Shown here: piece by piece, positions 15,496 through 23,404 of the stretch
Numbering within the stretch: the first letter of the stretch is position 1
Layout of the letters: each line of letters starts with the position of its first letter
From: Anaerococcus nagyae
GTDB lineage: Bacteria > Bacillota > Clostridia > Tissierellales > Peptoniphilaceae
Direction of reading: 5' to 3'
Length of the DNA stretch: 64,000 nt
NCBI RefSeq assembly: GCF_017874535.1
Contig: NZ_JAGGLS010000008.1
Coordinates: 1-64,000, forward strand
Translations under genes and position numbers: made by a program
Notes under the pieces: generated by a model
Told to the model about the DNA's origin: nothing
The model's input: only the letters and a program-made list of their open reading frames with translations
Databases searched by the model: none

Positions 15496-16866
15496 TTATT
15501 TTCTTGACATCAATACTACACTCTCGACATGTCTAGAATTGGGAAATTGGTCTATTATTTCGTATTTTTTTATCTCATATCCATTTGCTATAAAGTCCTT
15601 TAAATTTTCTACCTGTGTTTTAGGATTACATGATATGTATACAAACTTCTTAGGATTTATAGCGATTATTTTTTTTAGAGCTTCTGGCATTATGCCTGCT
15701 CTGGGTGGGTCTAGGATTACTACATCGTAATTTCCCTTTACATTTTCAATTTCTTCTAAGACATCCCCACATAAGAAATTTATATTTTCAATTTCATTTA
15801 ATCCTGCATTTTCTTTTGCTTTTTCGACTGCTTCTGCTACTATTTCTATACCTGTAGCAGATTTTGCTCGGCTTGCCATTACTTGGGTGATGGTTCCTGT
15901 TCCAGAGTATAAGTCTAATATGTTCATACTCTCATCTATTTCTGCAAAATCAAAGGCTTTCTTGTATAGTTTTTCTGCAGTAAATACATTTGGTTGGAAG
16001 AATGAAAATGGAGAAATATTAAACTTAAGTCCTAGCATCTCTTCTGTGATATGCTCTTTACCATAAAGTAACTCAACTCTTTCAGGAACTACTGCATCTG
16101 CTGGGGAGTCGTTGATAACATGAAATATAGAAACTATATCAGCATCTAATTCTATATTTGTTAGATAATTTACAAATAGTTTTTTTCTCATATCATCAAA
16201 GCTATCCTCATTTGTAGTTACGAGTATTAGCATGATTTCATTTGTTCTAAAGGCTTTTCTAATTATAAAATGTCTAAGTAGACCCTCTCTACGTGACTTA
16301 TGATAAAAACTTGTCTTTTTTTCTCTAAAATAATTTTGAACAGCAAGTCTTATCTTGTTAAAATCATCATCTATTACATTGCAAACTATAGTGTCTACTA
16401 TCTCATAAAATCTATTTTGCCTATGTAAGCCTAAAACTAAATCTCCACCCTTTTTACTATCTCCAAAGGTGTATTCCATTTTATTTCTAAAGCCTTCTGT
16501 TATTGGAGACCTATTTATAGAAATATCACCGTCATAATCTATATTATTATCAGCAAATAGTTTTTTTATCATATCAAGTTTAAGCATTAATTCTGTTTCA
16601 TATGGAAGCTTTTGATAAGCACATCCACCACAAATATCTGCTACTGAACAATGATTTCTACTATTTTCTAGAGATGAATTCTCAATTAATTTTAAATATT
16701 TGCCCTTTTTGAGATCTTTTCTATTTCTCGTTATTTTTACTAAACATTTTTGTCCAAGAAGACCTCCCTTAAATTCAACTATATTTTCATTTTCATCTTT
16801 ACCAATCGATATATTTGGATATCTCATATCATAGACTGTCACTTCACTTGTCTTTGCTTTTCTCAC
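15496..16866 (-). CDS. rumA: 23S rRNA (uracil-5-)-methyltransferase, RumA/RlmCD type
   Basis: A 456-residue SAM-dependent enzyme that makes 5-methyluridine in 23S rRNA. An N-terminal TRAM-like part is followed by iron-sulfur cysteines C-x5-C-x2-C (residues 73, 79, 82). The SAM loop is ILDLYSGTGT (~315), then DPPRAG and the catalytic cysteine motif YISCNP (~410). Full length is retained. Its last codons hold a 16-base sequence repeated at 15094-15109, so the mobile island appears joined here without destroying the gene. It overlaps the helicase gene by 23 bp and is probably co-transcribed with it. Confidence 0.93.
   Translation of the reverse strand: MRKAKTSEVTVYDMRYPNISIGKDENENIVEFKGGLLGQKCLVKITRNRKDLKKGKYLKLIENSSLENSRNHCSVADICGGCAYQKLPYETELMLKLDMIKKLFADNNIDYDGDISINRSPITEGFRNKMEYTFGDSKKGGDLVLGLHRQNRFYEIVDTIVCNVIDDDFNKIRLAVQNYFREKKTSFYHKSRREGLLRHFIIRKAFRTNEIMLILVTTNEDSFDDMRKKLFVNYLTNIELDADIVSIFHVINDSPADAVVPERVELLYGKEHITEEMLGLKFNISPFSFFQPNVFTAEKLYKKAFDFAEIDESMNILDLYSGTGTITQVMASRAKSATGIEIVAEAVEKAKENAGLNEIENINFLCGDVLEEIENVKGNYDVVILDPPRAGIMPEALKKIIAINPKKFVYISCNPKTQVENLKDFIANGYEIKKYEIIDQFPNSRHVESVVLMSRK
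15503..15518. other. putative attachment core inside rumA
   Basis: CTTGACATCAATACTA, identical to 15094-15109, covers codons near the C-terminus of rumA. The rumA 3' end is an established insertion site of streptococcal and related elements that use serine recombinases. Confidence 0.55.
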
Positions 16867-19198
16867 CTAGTTCCTCCCAAAAGCTTTTTACTTCTTTATT
16901 AAAAGTCTTACTATCATTCACTATTTTTATATTTTTATTTTTCCAATGCTTGGGATAAAGCATGTAATATTTATATGAATTAAATCTATCATCTACAAGA
17001 TAAATTATTCCCTTATCATTCTCACTACGAATAACTCTTCCAGCAGCTTGAAATACTTTGTTTATTCCTGGATAAGTATAGGAATAATCAAATCCACTCA
17101 ATTGTCTTTTATCAAAATATTCTTTGATTAGATTCCTTTCATCCGAAACTCCTGGCATACCTACAGAAATTATCATAGAACCTATTAGCCTATCTCCTAC
17201 CAAATCTACTCCCTCAGAAAAAATTCCACCAAGTACTACAAAAGCAGTTCTATTAGATCCTTTTTCAAATTTTTTTAAAAACTTAGTAATTTCTTTCTCA
17301 CTCATAAATCTATCTTGGGTAGTTATATCATCGTCAAATCTACTTATATAATCATCATAGACGGCTGATAAATAAGAATATGAAGGGAAAAATATAAAGT
17401 AATTACCTTTTTTTGAGTTTATAAATTCATTTATAGTTTCACTTACTATGCCAATATTTCTATCTCTATCCTTATATCTAGTACTTATTTCACGAATGTA
17501 AAGATCAAAATTTTTATCATCAAAAGGCATATCCAGTTTAAGTTTTAAGCTATCTTCTGCTCCAAACATCCTAGTAAAGTAATTCATAGGAGAAAGGGTT
17601 GCTGAAAAAAATGCAGTAGATCTTGCGTTTTTATACGTATTAGCTAAAACTTCTGAAGGATCAATACACTTTATCTGATAAATTATATCGTCATTATCTT
17701 CGTCATAAGAGATTACACTGTAAAATCCATTAGAATATCTATCCTCTATCCTAAAAAATTTATTTACATCAAAGAACAAATTCAAAAGAGTATCATACAA
17801 AGGATCTTCTTTTTGATCTACTAAATATTTTTGCAATGGCTTTAAAAGTTTTATAAAGGCTTTGTCAAAATCATCAATAAGCTCTTCTTGATAGTAATAT
17901 AGTTTTTTACCATGATTAGCATAAATTTTATCGAATATTTCTATTATTTCATCTATTATTTTTTTAATCTTTTTATTTCTTTTAATATTTATATTTTTGC
18001 TTATTTGATAAAAACTAGCTTTACTAAAACTAAAGCTATACATGCCGCGTGATCTTTCTAATAGATTATGAGATTCATCAACTAAAAATATATACCTATC
18101 TATTACATCATCAAAAAATCTCTTCAAATAAGTATTTGGATCAAAAACATAATTATAATCGCAAGCTATAAAATCTGCATAAGATGAGATATCTAGTTCA
18201 AATTCAAATGGGCACACTCTATGTTTTTCTGCATAAGAAGTTATTATATTATAATCCATAATATCTTCATTTTCTAATATATCTTTAAGAGCTCCATTTA
18301 TTCTATCAAAATGCCCTTTTGCAAATGGACAATCTACTGGATTACATTTAACTTCATCATTAAGACAGATTTTCTCTTTAGAAGTTATGGACAAAGCCTT
18401 TATAGATAGTCCTTGATTCTTAAGGATATTTATTGATTTTAGAGCTTCTTTAGCCTGAGTATTTTTGCTAGTTAGATAAAAAATCTCATCAGATAGATCT
18501 TCCCCCATAGATTTTATAGAAGGAAATACTGCAGATATCGTTTTGCCAATTCCAGTAGGTGCATCTACAAATAGTTTTTTGGAGTCTAAAATTGCAGTAT
18601 AAACTGCGACAGACATTTTTCTTTGACCTTTTCGATATTCTTTATATGGAAAATCCAATTTTTTTATAGAATCATTTCTCTTTTGATTATTAATCGCAAG
18701 AATTTTTGAAAAGTTTAAATATTCTTCTAAAAGTTTATAATAAAAATCTTTGAGTTCTTCAAAGCTAAATTTATCTCTAAATATTTTTGTAGAATAATCA
18801 TCAATATTTACATATGTTAAAGTTATAGACATACTTTTAAGCTTATTATCTAAGGCATAAAAATATGCATAGCACATCGCCTGTGCCCAATGAAGTTTAT
18901 TACTATCATCAATTTCTGATAAAGCTCTAGTGGTAGACTTTATCTCATCTATGACAAAACCATCTTTTTCTGATATTAGCCCATCAGCTCTACCTTCTAC
19001 TCTAAATTCAACTTCATCAATGGTAGTCGTATTTTTAAGAGAATATTCTTTCTTATAATTTTTACCATATTTTTTTTGTATCGTCTGATGAGCTCTTATT
19101 CCCTCAATCATTCTAGTATTATCACGGAATCTGTTATCAACGTCACCAGATCTCATAACAAACTCTATAAGGTTTCTTACTGAAATTTTAACTAGCAT
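16844..19198 (-). CDS. PD-(D/E)XK nuclease-DinG/Rad3-type helicase fusion
   Basis: A 784-residue DNA repair protein. Residues 1-190 look like a Cas4/RecB-type nuclease, with GRADG (Asp72) and DEIKST (Glu85, Lys87) as its active-site strands. From ~205 a superfamily 2 XPD/DinG-like helicase follows: Walker A DAPTGIGKT (213-221), cysteines at 278, 285, 290 and others able to hold an iron-sulfur cluster, DEAH-like VDESH (~373), and a C-terminal AAGRVIRS motif VI. Such fusions occur widely in Firmicutes beside housekeeping genes. It lies 64 bp from the divergent nitroreductase gene. Confidence 0.85.
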   Translation of the reverse strand: MLVKISVRNLIEFVMRSGDVDNRFRDNTRMIEGIRAHQTIQKKYGKNYKKEYSLKNTTTIDEVEFRVEGRADGLISEKDGFVIDEIKSTTRALSEIDDSNKLHWAQAMCYAYFYALDNKLKSMSITLTYVNIDDYSTKIFRDKFSFEELKDFYYKLLEEYLNFSKILAINNQKRNDSIKKLDFPYKEYRKGQRKMSVAVYTAILDSKKLFVDAPTGIGKTISAVFPSIKSMGEDLSDEIFYLTSKNTQAKEALKSINILKNQGLSIKALSITSKEKICLNDEVKCNPVDCPFAKGHFDRINGALKDILENEDIMDYNIITSYAEKHRVCPFEFELDISSYADFIACDYNYVFDPNTYLKRFFDDVIDRYIFLVDESHNLLERSRGMYSFSFSKASFYQISKNINIKRNKKIKKIIDEIIEIFDKIYANHGKKLYYYQEELIDDFDKAFIKLLKPLQKYLVDQKEDPLYDTLLNLFFDVNKFFRIEDRYSNGFYSVISYDEDNDDIIYQIKCIDPSEVLANTYKNARSTAFFSATLSPMNYFTRMFGAEDSLKLKLDMPFDDKNFDLYIREISTRYKDRDRNIGIVSETINEFINSKKGNYFIFFPSYSYLSAVYDDYISRFDDDITTQDRFMSEKEITKFLKKFEKGSNRTAFVVLGGIFSEGVDLVGDRLIGSMIISVGMPGVSDERNLIKEYFDKRQLSGFDYSYTYPGINKVFQAAGRVIRSENDKGIIYLVDDRFNSYKYYMLYPKHWKNKNIKIVNDSKTFNKEVKSFWEELGEKSKDK

Positions 19199-19262
19199 TT
19201 TATCACCTTTTACTAGTATACCTTTTTAGGGTATAAATTGATAAAGAGTCTAGGAGGATTTT

Positions 19263-20009
19263 ATGAATGAAACTATAAACAAACAACTTGATCATAGAAC
19301 AATAAGAGAGTTTAAAGATGAAAAAATTGATGATAATACTATTCAAACCCTACTTGATGTTGCTAATCGAGCACCAACTAGTAATGGGATGCAACTCTTA
19401 AGTATAATTAGAATAACAGATCAGAAACTTAAAGATGAACTGGCTATAAATGGCAATCAAGAATACATGGCACGTGCCCCTTACTTGTGGGTTTTTGTAG
19501 TAGATTTATATAGGAATTATCAAATAGCAAAAGAAAATAATGAAGAAAATGATGAAATGATTGGTTTTGATAAATTTATGCAAGGCTATAACGATGCAAT
19601 GATAGCTTCCCAGAATGTTACAGTTGCTGCTGAAAGTCTTGGGCTTGGTGTCAATTATTTCGGTAATATCCATAATGATACTTCTAAAGTTATTGAACTA
19701 CTAAAACTTCCTAAACTAACATTTCCAGCTGTAGGGTTGGGGTTCGGTTATCCTAATCAGCAACCTCAACTTAAGCCAAGAATGGATATCAAACTCAAGA
19801 ATTTTGAAAATTCTTATGAGATTTTTGATAATTATAATGAAAAAATTTCAGATTATGATAAAGAAATGACAACTTATTATGATTTAAGAGATTCAAATAG
19901 AAGATCCGATTCATTCTCTAGACAAATACCTAAAAAACAAGGCAAGCTGATTGCAAATAGAGATAAGATATTTAATACTCTTATAAATCAAGGATTCCTT
20001 ATAAAATAA
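19263..20009 (+). CDS. NADPH-dependent nitroreductase/flavin oxidoreductase (NfsA-like)
   Basis: A 248-residue FMN enzyme. HRTIREFKDEKID near the N-terminus and ANRAPTSNGMQL (~37-48) bind FMN phosphate; GLGVNYFGNIHND and VGLGFGYPNQQPQLKPR are typical of the NfsA/FRP group. It reduces nitro compounds or quinones in the cytoplasm. TAGGAGG lies 6 nt before ATG 19263. It is a single-gene unit ending in a bidirectional terminator that its own stop codon overlaps. Confidence 0.87.
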   Translation: MNETINKQLDHRTIREFKDEKIDDNTIQTLLDVANRAPTSNGMQLLSIIRITDQKLKDELAINGNQEYMARAPYLWVFVVDLYRNYQIAKENNEENDEMIGFDKFMQGYNDAMIASQNVTVAAESLGLGVNYFGNIHNDTSKVIELLKLPKLTFPAVGLGFGYPNQQPQLKPRMDIKLKNFENSYEIFDNYNEKISDYDKEMTTYYDLRDSNRRSDSFSRQIPKKQGKLIANRDKIFNTLINQGFLIK

Positions 20010-20035
20010 GATGGATAGAACCATCTTATTTTTTT
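20005..20035. terminator. bidirectional terminator
   Basis: AATAAGATGG (20005-20014) pairs with CCATCTTATT (20021-20030), followed by T residues, and A/T-rich on the other side. It serves both convergent genes; the stop codons of both lie inside the stem. Confidence 0.85.
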
Positions 20036-20634
20036 AATACAGAAACATTAGAATTATCTTTTATATAAAATCTATAAGGATAATCTACTGCTTCTTTAGA
20101 ATAATCTATACCTATTCTTTTATCAATAACTATATTAAAATCTGAAGAATTATCTTCTAAATATATTTTATCTGAAAAAAGATCTAATCCATTAAGATCC
20201 TTATTAATTTCTAAAGCTTGAGTTAATTTCCCTGGACCATTTGTAAGATTCTTTTTCTGATAATTATTTAATTTATTAAAAATTTTTCCAAATCTATTAA
20301 TGCTTATATTATCAATTTTATTTAATGGTTCAATGGCCCTAATAAGGACTGCCTCTGGAAAATTTTCATCTAGTGTTACAAAATTCATCAAATAATGGAT
20401 ACCATAGGTTTGGTAAACATAAATAGTACCTGCTTTCTCATACATAATTTTATTTCTGTCAGTTTTTCTTCCACCAAAAGTATGAGCTGCTCTATCGTTT
20501 ATTCCAAGATATGCTTCAGTTTCTACAATTTTTGCTTTATAAGTAATTCCATTAGTATTTCTAACAATTATTTTTCCCAACAACTCTTTTGACACTGTTA
20601 AAGTATCTCTATTAAAAAAATCTTTTCCTATCAT
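20026..20634 (-). CDS. mpg: 3-methyladenine DNA glycosylase (Mpg/AAG family)
   Basis: A 202-residue base-excision repair enzyme that removes alkylated purines. The family signatures are present: KIVETEAYLGINDRAAHTFGGRKTDRN (~34-60, catalytic Glu in the ETEAY motif), MYEKAGTIYVYQTYGIHYLMNFV, EAVLIRAIEP, and NGPGKLTQAL. Length is normal. It is monocistronic and convergent with the nitroreductase gene. Confidence 0.93.
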   Translation of the reverse strand: MIGKDFFNRDTLTVSKELLGKIIVRNTNGITYKAKIVETEAYLGINDRAAHTFGGRKTDRNKIMYEKAGTIYVYQTYGIHYLMNFVTLDENFPEAVLIRAIEPLNKIDNISINRFGKIFNKLNNYQKKNLTNGPGKLTQALEINKDLNGLDLFSDKIYLEDNSSDFNIVIDKRIGIDYSKEAVDYPYRFYIKDNSNVSVLKK

Positions 20635-20684
20635 TTTCCCTCTTTTATTTTTTATGATCTCATATATATGTTATCATATAATTA

Positions 20685-20780
20685 TCAGAGTAGATAGGAA
20701 GCATTAAGTGTTAAGAAATGGGTTGTTGTTCTTAAACGAAGCATATCGCTATGATTTTCTGTCGCAACCGCTGCCTCTGA
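20685..20780 (+). promoter_or_regulatory. tetrahydrofolate (THF) riboswitch 1
   Basis: The outer helix pairs TCAGAG (20685-20690) with CTCTGA (20775-20780). Between them are the conserved blocks GAGTAGAT, GCATTAAGTG, AATGGGTTG, ACGAAGC and GCAACCGC of the folT-type THF aptamer. The helix ends 4 nt before an AAGGGG ribosome site for the TTG-started folT, so folate binding can hide that site. It is nearly identical to riboswitch 2. Confidence 0.92.
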
Positions 20781-20796
20781 TAGAAAGGGGATAAAT

Positions 20797-21318
20797 TTGA
20801 ATAAAAAAATAAGCACAAAGGATTTAACAACAATAGCCTTGCTGACTGCGTTATCTGTAGTTTTTAAATTTTTCAGTATAAACGTAGGTGATACTAGAAG
20901 ATATAGTTTTATATTACTACCTATAATGATTTCTGGAATTTTTTATGGACCGTTAGCAGGAGCAATCACTGGAGGATTAGGTGATATCATAGGAATCTTA
21001 GTTCTTCCTCAAGGTATATTTCATCCGGGTTTTACCTTGACAGCTATTCTTACTGGATTTTCATCAGGAATAATTAGTAAAAAGATTTCGAATACTAATA
21101 TTAAAAATAAAAATCTTGTAACAAGTTTAGCTTGTTCTATTTTTAATTTCTTGATAGTAGGACTTTTTTTAAATACTATATGGCTTTCTCAATTAACTGG
21201 AGCTAGCTATTGGCCACTTTTGATAAGTAGAATCATAAAATCAATTATAGAAATGGCTATGAATTGGTTATTACTATATTTAATCTTTCCAAAACTAAAT
21301 AAAATTATAGTTAAATAA
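20797..21318 (+). CDS. folT: ECF transporter S component, FolT family (copy 1)
   Basis: A 173-residue membrane folate-binding subunit that uses a shared ECF module, which is not next to it. It opens with STKDLTTIALLTALSVVFKFF, followed by LLPIMISGIFYGPLAGAITGGLGDIIG and the LPQGIFHPGFTLTA motif of FolT proteins. The start is TTG 20797 with AAGGGG 6 nt upstream. A THF riboswitch precedes it, which supports folate as the substrate. A paralogue with its own riboswitch follows 355 bp later. Confidence 0.92.
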   Translation: MNKKISTKDLTTIALLTALSVVFKFFSINVGDTRRYSFILLPIMISGIFYGPLAGAITGGLGDIIGILVLPQGIFHPGFTLTAILTGFSSGIISKKISNTNIKNKNLVTSLACSIFNFLIVGLFLNTIWLSQLTGASYWPLLISRIIKSIIEMAMNWLLLYLIFPKLNKIIVK

Positions 21319-21319
21319 A

Positions 21320-21489
21320 GGTCTGTTGCAAAACTATGAATAAATCGTCCCATCATTAAAAAGTTCTCTTAGAAAATTTTACCTCCCATGCTCGGTGGTC
21401 CAATTTTAGTCTGCCAGTGTCATGGCAAAATTTCCTTAGAGATTTTTATAATGACTTTGGGGCAATTTATTCATTCTATAACAAGCCTG
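21320..21489. mobile_element. MITE-like palindromic element, copy 1
   Basis: A ~170-bp imperfect palindrome. The left arm carries GTTGCAAAACTATGAATAAA, TCGTCCCATCATTA and AGAAAATTTTACC. The right arm read backwards carries GAATGAATAAATTGCCCC, TCATTATAAAAATCTC and GGAAATTTTGCC. A related copy at 22737-22889 shares arms but not the centre. No coding capacity is seen. It may be an element mobilised in trans, or a folded intergenic RNA. Confidence 0.65.
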
Positions 21490-21561
21490 ATTTTTTATTA
21501 TATAAACCTATTTTATAGACTATTCTTTTTAATATTACATATATATGTTATCATGTAATCA

Positions 21562-21657
21562 TCAGAGTAGATAGAAAGCATTAAGTGTTAAGAAATGGGT
21601 TGTTGTTCTTAAACGAAGCATATCGCTATGATTTTCTATCGCAACCGCTGCCTCTGA
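21562..21657 (+). promoter_or_regulatory. tetrahydrofolate (THF) riboswitch 2
   Basis: TCAGAG (21562-21567) and CTCTGA (21652-21657) close an aptamer with the same conserved blocks as riboswitch 1; only a few bases differ. An AAGGAGG ribosome site follows at 21661-21667. The upstream segment with TATATATGTTATCAT is also shared, so the whole promoter-riboswitch unit was duplicated. Confidence 0.92.
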
Positions 21658-21673
21658 TAAAAGGAGGATAAAT

Positions 21674-22198
21674 TTGAATAAAAAATTTACGATTAATAAA
21701 CTAACCAAAATAGCAATTCTAGCAGCATTGTCAATTGTTTTGAGAAGATTTTTCACTATAACTATTCCTGTCAATAAAAAAATTGGAATTGGTTATATGC
21801 CAATAATCTTATCTGGTATTTTCTATGGTCCATGGTTCGGAGGGCTAACTGGTGCTCTAGCTGATGTAGTGGGAATGTTAATCAATCCAGATGGAATATT
21901 TCATCCAGGTTTTACTTTAAGTGCATTTCTAATGGGATTTGGACCAGGTCTAATTTCTTTTTATTTTTTTAATGATAAAATAGAAGAAAAACTTAATTTA
22001 AAAATAATCTTAAGTTGTATATTTGGCTTTATGATCATTAGACTTTTATTAGATTCTATTTGGCTACAACAATACTCAAGAAATCCATATCGGATTTATG
22101 TTTTAAGAAGGGTTCCTAAACAACTTATAGAAACAGTTCTTAATACTATCATTTTAAAAATAATAGTACCAAGAGTCCAAAAATATGCATATGCATAA
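21674..22198 (+). CDS. folT: ECF transporter S component, FolT family (copy 2)
   Basis: A 174-residue paralogue of the previous gene: TINKLTKIAILAALSIVLRRFF, PIILSGIFYGPWFGGLTGALADVVG, INPDGIFHPGFTLSAF. The aspartate in the GALADVVG loop and the HPGFTL motif are kept. The TTG start at 21674 sits behind AAGGAGG, a stronger site than in copy 1. Protein divergence is far greater than riboswitch divergence, so the copies may differ in folate form recognised or in affinity; that is inference. Confidence 0.92.
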   Translation: MNKKFTINKLTKIAILAALSIVLRRFFTITIPVNKKIGIGYMPIILSGIFYGPWFGGLTGALADVVGMLINPDGIFHPGFTLSAFLMGFGPGLISFYFFNDKIEEKLNLKIILSCIFGFMIIRLLLDSIWLQQYSRNPYRIYVLRRVPKQLIETVLNTIILKIIVPRVQKYAYA

Positions 22199-22437
22199 TA
22201 TGATGTAAGCATCAAGCTTTAGGTTTATCAACAATGGAGATATATAGTCTTAGTAGAATATATAATATAAATTAATTTCTCTCTAATACTCATATCTTCA
22301 TTCTTTATTTTAGTCATTTATTTCTTATACTTACTATTAAATTGTCTTTAATTTCAACTTAATTTTTTATAATTTCTACTATAGTGTTACAATAAAATTA
22401 AGTGGTTTACTATGAAAAAAATTTTTCTTATAAAACG

Positions 22438-22487
22438 TACTGATCCCAAAAGTTGAACTAACAAATCAACTTAAGGAGGTCAGTACA
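22438..22487 (+). mobile_element. solo IS3-family end relic
   Basis: The segment starts GTACTGATCCCAAAAGTTG and ends CAACTTAAGGAGGTCAGTAC. It corresponds to the transposase-proximal end of the intact element at 57176-58727, whose reverse complement begins GAACTGACCCCTTAAAGTTG and continues CAACTTAAGGAGGTCAGC. No transposase sequence follows, so only the end survives. Confidence 0.65.
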
Positions 22488-22534
22488 ATCTATTAAGTAT
22501 AGCCTTTTATTTTTTATTGTAAGATTTTTTAACA

Positions 22535-22705
22535 TTTAGAAAAGAATTCGATATAGATGATAAGGCATATAATTATATGTATCCTATGTATGATTTTTCT
22601 ATAAAAATAAGTGTTAAAGATAGAAAAGGATTTGAAAGAAGTAAAGAATTTATGTTGGAAAATAAGATGATTGAAAATAATTTTGATATTGAAGAATTAT
22701 TTTAA
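22535..22705 (+). pseudogene. 3' fragment of an unidentified gene
   Basis: One frame reads FRKEFDIDDKAYNYMYPMYD, continues SIKISVKDRKGFERSKEF and ends ENNFDIEELF and a stop, about 56 residues, with no plausible start. Composition looks coding. It sits between an IS relic and a palindromic element and is probably the tail of a gene lost by insertion and deletion. I do not recognise the family. Confidence 0.4.
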
Positions 22706-22736
22706 AGCTAATATAATTTTACTTTCTAAATAAAAT

Positions 22737-22889
22737 GAGATGTTGCACAATGAATAAATCGTCCCAAAATCATTAGAAGAGTCCTACGAAAATTTTGCCT
22801 ACACGATACGACAGGCTATGTAAAAAATTTCCTAAGAGAACCTTCTAATGATAGGATGATAATTATTCATAGTTTTTCAGCAGCACTTT
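22737..22889. mobile_element. MITE-like palindromic element, copy 2
   Basis: A ~150-bp imperfect palindrome related to 21320-21489. The left arm is TGTTGCACAATGAATAAATC, then GTCCCAAAATCATTAGAAGA and GAAAATTTTGCC. The right arm reversed gives AAAACTATGAATAATTATCA, TCATTAGAAGGTTCTC and GGAAATTTTT. The loop differs from copy 1. It ends at the stop codon of the deoxyribosyltransferase gene. Confidence 0.65.
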
Positions 22890-22892
22890 TTA

Positions 22893-23396
22893 TTAATTTT
22901 CTTCAATAAATTTATTTATATAATTAACTACTTCATCTAAATATGAATCATCTCCCGCATAGCCAGTAATAAGATGTCCATGCTCTTTAACCTTACCTAC
23001 TATCATAAGATTTCTGTAGAGTTTATTTTCTCCTGTTCCTTGATATCTCATATCTGTAATTATTCCAATTATCATTCTAGGAAAGTCTATATTATTTTCT
23101 TTTTCAAATTCAGCCATAACTCCATGAGCCATAATCTCTCCTGATACACCATCATCTATGGTTAGTCCATCAAGACAAGCTATTAAAATATTTGATTTTT
23201 TTAGCTCGGCTGTATCAGCTTGAGAAATTTTAATGTCGGTAATTATATCGTCATTATTTTTCTTATCATTTATATCTGCATTTCGTTGAGGTACATATAA
23301 TTCTAAATTTGTATTATTTTCAATATATGATGCAATGTTTTCTGTCCATTTAAACATAGCATCATTAAAAAAATGACTTGCTAAATATCCTCTCAT
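22893..23396 (-). CDS. nucleoside 2-deoxyribosyltransferase
   Basis: A 167-residue enzyme that exchanges bases between deoxyribonucleosides in nucleotide salvage. It opens MRGYLASHFFNDAMFKWTE, has ELYVPQRN, ISQADTAELKKSNILIACLDG and DDGVSGEIMAHGVMAEFEKE, the region with the catalytic glutamate in this family. ATG 23396 has AGGAG 5 nt upstream. A longer in-frame extension reads as a tryptophan-rich artefact opposite the glycine-rich end of the TPM gene and is rejected. It follows that gene by 8 bp. Confidence 0.87.
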   Translation of the reverse strand: MRGYLASHFFNDAMFKWTENIASYIENNTNLELYVPQRNADINDKKNNDDIITDIKISQADTAELKKSNILIACLDGLTIDDGVSGEIMAHGVMAEFEKENNIDFPRMIIGIITDMRYQGTGENKLYRNLMIVGKVKEHGHLITGYAGDDSYLDEVVNYINKFIEEN

Positions 23397-23404
23397 TATC
23401 TCTC

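Larger units (their letters stand above)
22199..22892. other. 694-bp intergenic region with element debris
   Basis: No intact gene is seen. It contains an IS3-type end (22438-22487), a 3' gene fragment (22535-22705) and MITE-like copy 2 (22737-22889), listed separately. Bases 22199-22437 are AT-rich and I see nothing definite in them. Confidence 0.6.
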
